From Bacteroidales bacterium (lineage in GTDB: Bacteria > Bacteroidota > Bacteroidia > Bacteroidales > F082), in NCBI GenBank assembly GCA_024400295.1, contig JAKSNA010000032.1, positions 1-32,510 of the forward strand: 32,510 nucleotides of DNA, read 5' to 3'. Position 1 is the first letter of the stretch, and every line of letters begins with the position of its first letter. The notes beneath the pieces are model-generated. The model was given only the letters and a program-made list of their open reading frames with translations, made no database searches and was not told the DNA's origin. Shown here piece after piece: positions 30,794 through 32,510 of the stretch. The position numbers and the translations under genes are program-made.

Positions 30794-32451
30794 CCATATT
30801 CATTTTCAGCTTGACAGCCTGCCTGTTGTCGTCGGACATGACAACGGGCAGTTTGTCTTTTCATCAGCTCACCTCACCGATCGTTACAGTTTTTGTTTTA
30901 AGCTGGCTGACATCACTGCTTCCTCAAATTCCAAGGAAAATCACACAAATCATTGTTGGTGAAGCAGTTATCCTGTTATGTGTTGCTGACTGCTATTGCT
31001 ATATGAATTTTGGTTCGGCAATATCTCCACAACTCTTGTCTGTAGTACTTAACACAGACGCGAGGGAAGCCGGAGAATTCATTTCATCATTCATTGGAAT
31101 CGGAATTTTCAAGCAATGGCGAATGACGTTATTGATTATACTTTTTTTTGCCTTCCCGATAGCTTTCATTCCCAAAATAGAAGGTTTATTTTCTAAAAGA
31201 CTGATTCTCAATAAATATTTTAAAATAACAGCCTCAATAATTATTATTCTGAGCATAATTCTTGAAATAAAACCAACCCGCGATTTCCTTAAAATTTTCA
31301 GTTCCGACTATAAAATCCAAGATGTTGAAAGTCAGATTTTCAGGCAAGAAAACACAAAAAACACTTCGATACACCGCGTTATATTTGCTTTCCGCGCGAA
31401 TAAACTGACGGAACGCGATTTGGAGGAAATAAAACAATGCACTATAGCAGCAAATGTTGACAGTTGCTCACATTTGTCACCACATATCGTACTCGTGATT
31501 GGGGAAAGCTACAACAAGCATCACTCATCACTTTATGGCTATCCATTGGAAACCACACCCTTGCAACGCAAACGACTTGAAGATGGCGGGCTATTTCTGT
31601 TTAATGACGTTGTAACTCATTGGAACATAACGAGTAACGCATTCATCGAAATATTCTCTCGGCCATTGTTTCCAATTCTTTTCAGACGTGCAGGTTATCA
31701 TGTGACTTTCTTCTCCAACCAATTCGTTTTCAAAAGATTTGGCAAGAAAAAAGCAAATATTTCAGGAAACCATTTTCTTTCCAATAAAGCCTTGAGTGAT
31801 TCTATTTTCGATTATCGAAATTCAAGAACCAGACATTATGACATGGAACTCATTAAGGAATTCGCAAGATACAAGTCGGAGACAGTTTCGGAGCCATACA
31901 CTTTTGACATCATTCATCTCATCGGGCAGCATTTTGAATATGAATTAAGATACCCGAAGAACGAAACTTATTTCACTGAATCTGAATATATTAACAGACA
32001 ATTGAATGACGAGGAAAGACAATTTGTCACTCATTATGACAATGCGACGCTTTACAACGACAAGGTCTTGGACAGCGTCATCAGAATGTTCGAGCAGGAA
32101 GAGGCGGTTGTGATTTTCATTTCCGACCACGGAGAAGAAGTGTATGACGATGAACATGTAAAAGGCAGGCTTTTTCAAAGGCCGACTTATTCGATAGCTC
32201 ATCAAGAGTATGAGATTCCGATGTGGATTTGGTGTTCAGAAAAATACAAACTTGCTCATAATGAGATAGTTGAACAAATTAAAAAATCCTTGGACAAGCC
32301 GTTTATTACCGACGACATTTCGCAATTGTTTTATTATTTAGCCGGTATCAATTGTCGGTGGTACAACGACAGAAACAACATCTTATCCATTGACTATCAA
32401 TGTAGACCAAGAATAATCAATGGCGGCGTTAATTATGACAACTTACATTAA
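30772..32451 (+). CDS. Phosphoethanolamine transferase-like membrane enzyme (sulfatase fold)
   Basis: A 559-residue inner-membrane protein of the EptA/alkaline-phosphatase superfamily, which typically transfers phosphoethanolamine to lipid A or other glycans. Five hydrophobic segments in the first 165 residues are followed by a periplasmic catalytic domain. It has the metal/nucleophile-region pattern IVLVIGESYNKHHSSLYGYPLETTP (Glu245), a Thr at 287 (NITSN) at the nucleophile position, IHLIGQHFEYELRYP (His387), and FISDHGEE (Asp452, His453). The segment between the nucleophile and RRAGYHVTFFSNQF is short compared with the homologues I remember. The start overlaps the upstream lipoprotein by 22 bases; a later start would cut the first membrane segment. 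Substrate is not predictable. Confidence 0.8.
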   Translation: MRFAQTITIFIFSLTACLLSSDMTTGSLSFHQLTSPIVTVFVLSWLTSLLPQIPRKITQIIVGEAVILLCVADCYCYMNFGSAISPQLLSVVLNTDAREAGEFISSFIGIGIFKQWRMTLLIILFFAFPIAFIPKIEGLFSKRLILNKYFKITASIIIILSIILEIKPTRDFLKIFSSDYKIQDVESQIFRQENTKNTSIHRVIFAFRANKLTERDLEEIKQCTIAANVDSCSHLSPHIVLVIGESYNKHHSSLYGYPLETTPLQRKRLEDGGLFLFNDVVTHWNITSNAFIEIFSRPLFPILFRRAGYHVTFFSNQFVFKRFGKKKANISGNHFLSNKALSDSIFDYRNSRTRHYDMELIKEFARYKSETVSEPYTFDIIHLIGQHFEYELRYPKNETYFTESEYINRQLNDEERQFVTHYDNATLYNDKVLDSVIRMFEQEEAVVIFISDHGEEVYDDEHVKGRLFQRPTYSIAHQEYEIPMWIWCSEKYKLAHNEIVEQIKKSLDKPFITDDISQLFYYLAGINCRWYNDRNNILSIDYQCRPRIINGGVNYDNLH

Positions 32452-32459
32452 AAAATTTC

Positions 32460-32490
32460 TTGACATTTCAAAAATCTCTTCTTAACTTTG
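32460..32490 (+). promoter_or_regulatory. Bacteroidota-type promoter pointing out of the window
   Basis: TTG at 32460-32462 and a perfect TAnnTTTG (TAACTTTG, 32483-32490) are 20 bases apart, the expected spacing for the -33/-7 promoter class. A plus-strand gene presumably begins just beyond the right edge. Confidence 0.45.
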
Positions 32491-32510
32491 ACCTTTCAAA
32501 ACCGAGACGC

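Noticed and set aside
30772..32451. Arylsulfatase
   Set aside because: There is no C/S-x-P-x-R sulfatase signature; the membrane segments, the GES...GYP..TTP block and a Thr nucleophile position fit the phosphoethanolamine-transferase branch.

Overview
The window is chromosomal DNA from a member of the Bacteroidota, most likely a Bacteroidales-type anaerobe or close relative. The evidence is GldB, a type IX secretion (T9SS) C-terminal tail, PorT-like outer-membrane barrels, a fimbrillin/FISUMP lipoprotein, the Bacteroidota-specific order pheT / sigma-54 activator / lptE / TPR protein / secG, and several TAnnTTTG-type -7 promoter elements. I saw no phage, transposase, CRISPR array, rRNA or tRNA. 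Most of the window is core genome; the unusual material lies in the first 2.6 kb and in the intergenic DNA.

Layout. 1-277: foldback and palindromic repeats. 278-2160 (minus): a small secreted protein with a membrane-anchoring C-terminal tail, then a FISUMP lipoprotein. 2161-2649: a gene-free, repeat-rich and possibly structured region. 2650-6604 (minus): comM, gldB, cinA. 6740-7612 (plus): a nucleoside phosphorylase, meeting head-on a minus-strand pair made of an outer-membrane barrel and a nitrilase-fold protein that lacks its catalytic cysteine. 9202-13082 (plus): another barrel, two M24 proline peptidases and a small lipoprotein. 13083-15410 (minus): HMG-CoA reductase followed by a GHMP kinase, which is mevalonate-pathway material. 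15585-17446 (plus): a T9SS-exported thioredoxin-fold protein and a lipoprotein. 17598-24997 (minus): pheT, sigma-54 activator, lptE, TPR protein and secG, a strong terminator, then groES-groEL. 25143-30288 (plus): atpB-E-F-H-A-G, with atpD and atpC absent from this locus. 30368-32451 (plus): a small lipoprotein overlapping a phosphoethanolamine-transferase-like membrane enzyme, then a promoter that points out of the window.

How the genes work together. Much of the content concerns the envelope: LptE (LPS export), SecG (inner-membrane export), GldB (gliding/T9SS-associated), a T9SS cargo, barrels, and a lipid A type phosphotransferase. Housekeeping functions sit between: the ATP synthase core, GroESL, Phe-tRNA synthetase, isoprenoid precursor synthesis and peptide catabolism.

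The most unexpected pattern is a family of degenerate tandem heptanucleotides (AGTTAAA, AGTTGAA, GATTAGA, GAGTAAA and similar). They lie just after, or across, the stop codons of at least seven genes, always in the sense orientation, and in one case encode the last residues of HMG-CoA reductase. Other items to follow up are the small tail-anchored secreted protein, the cysteine-less amidase, a long hairpin between atpE and atpF, and the foldback element at the left edge.
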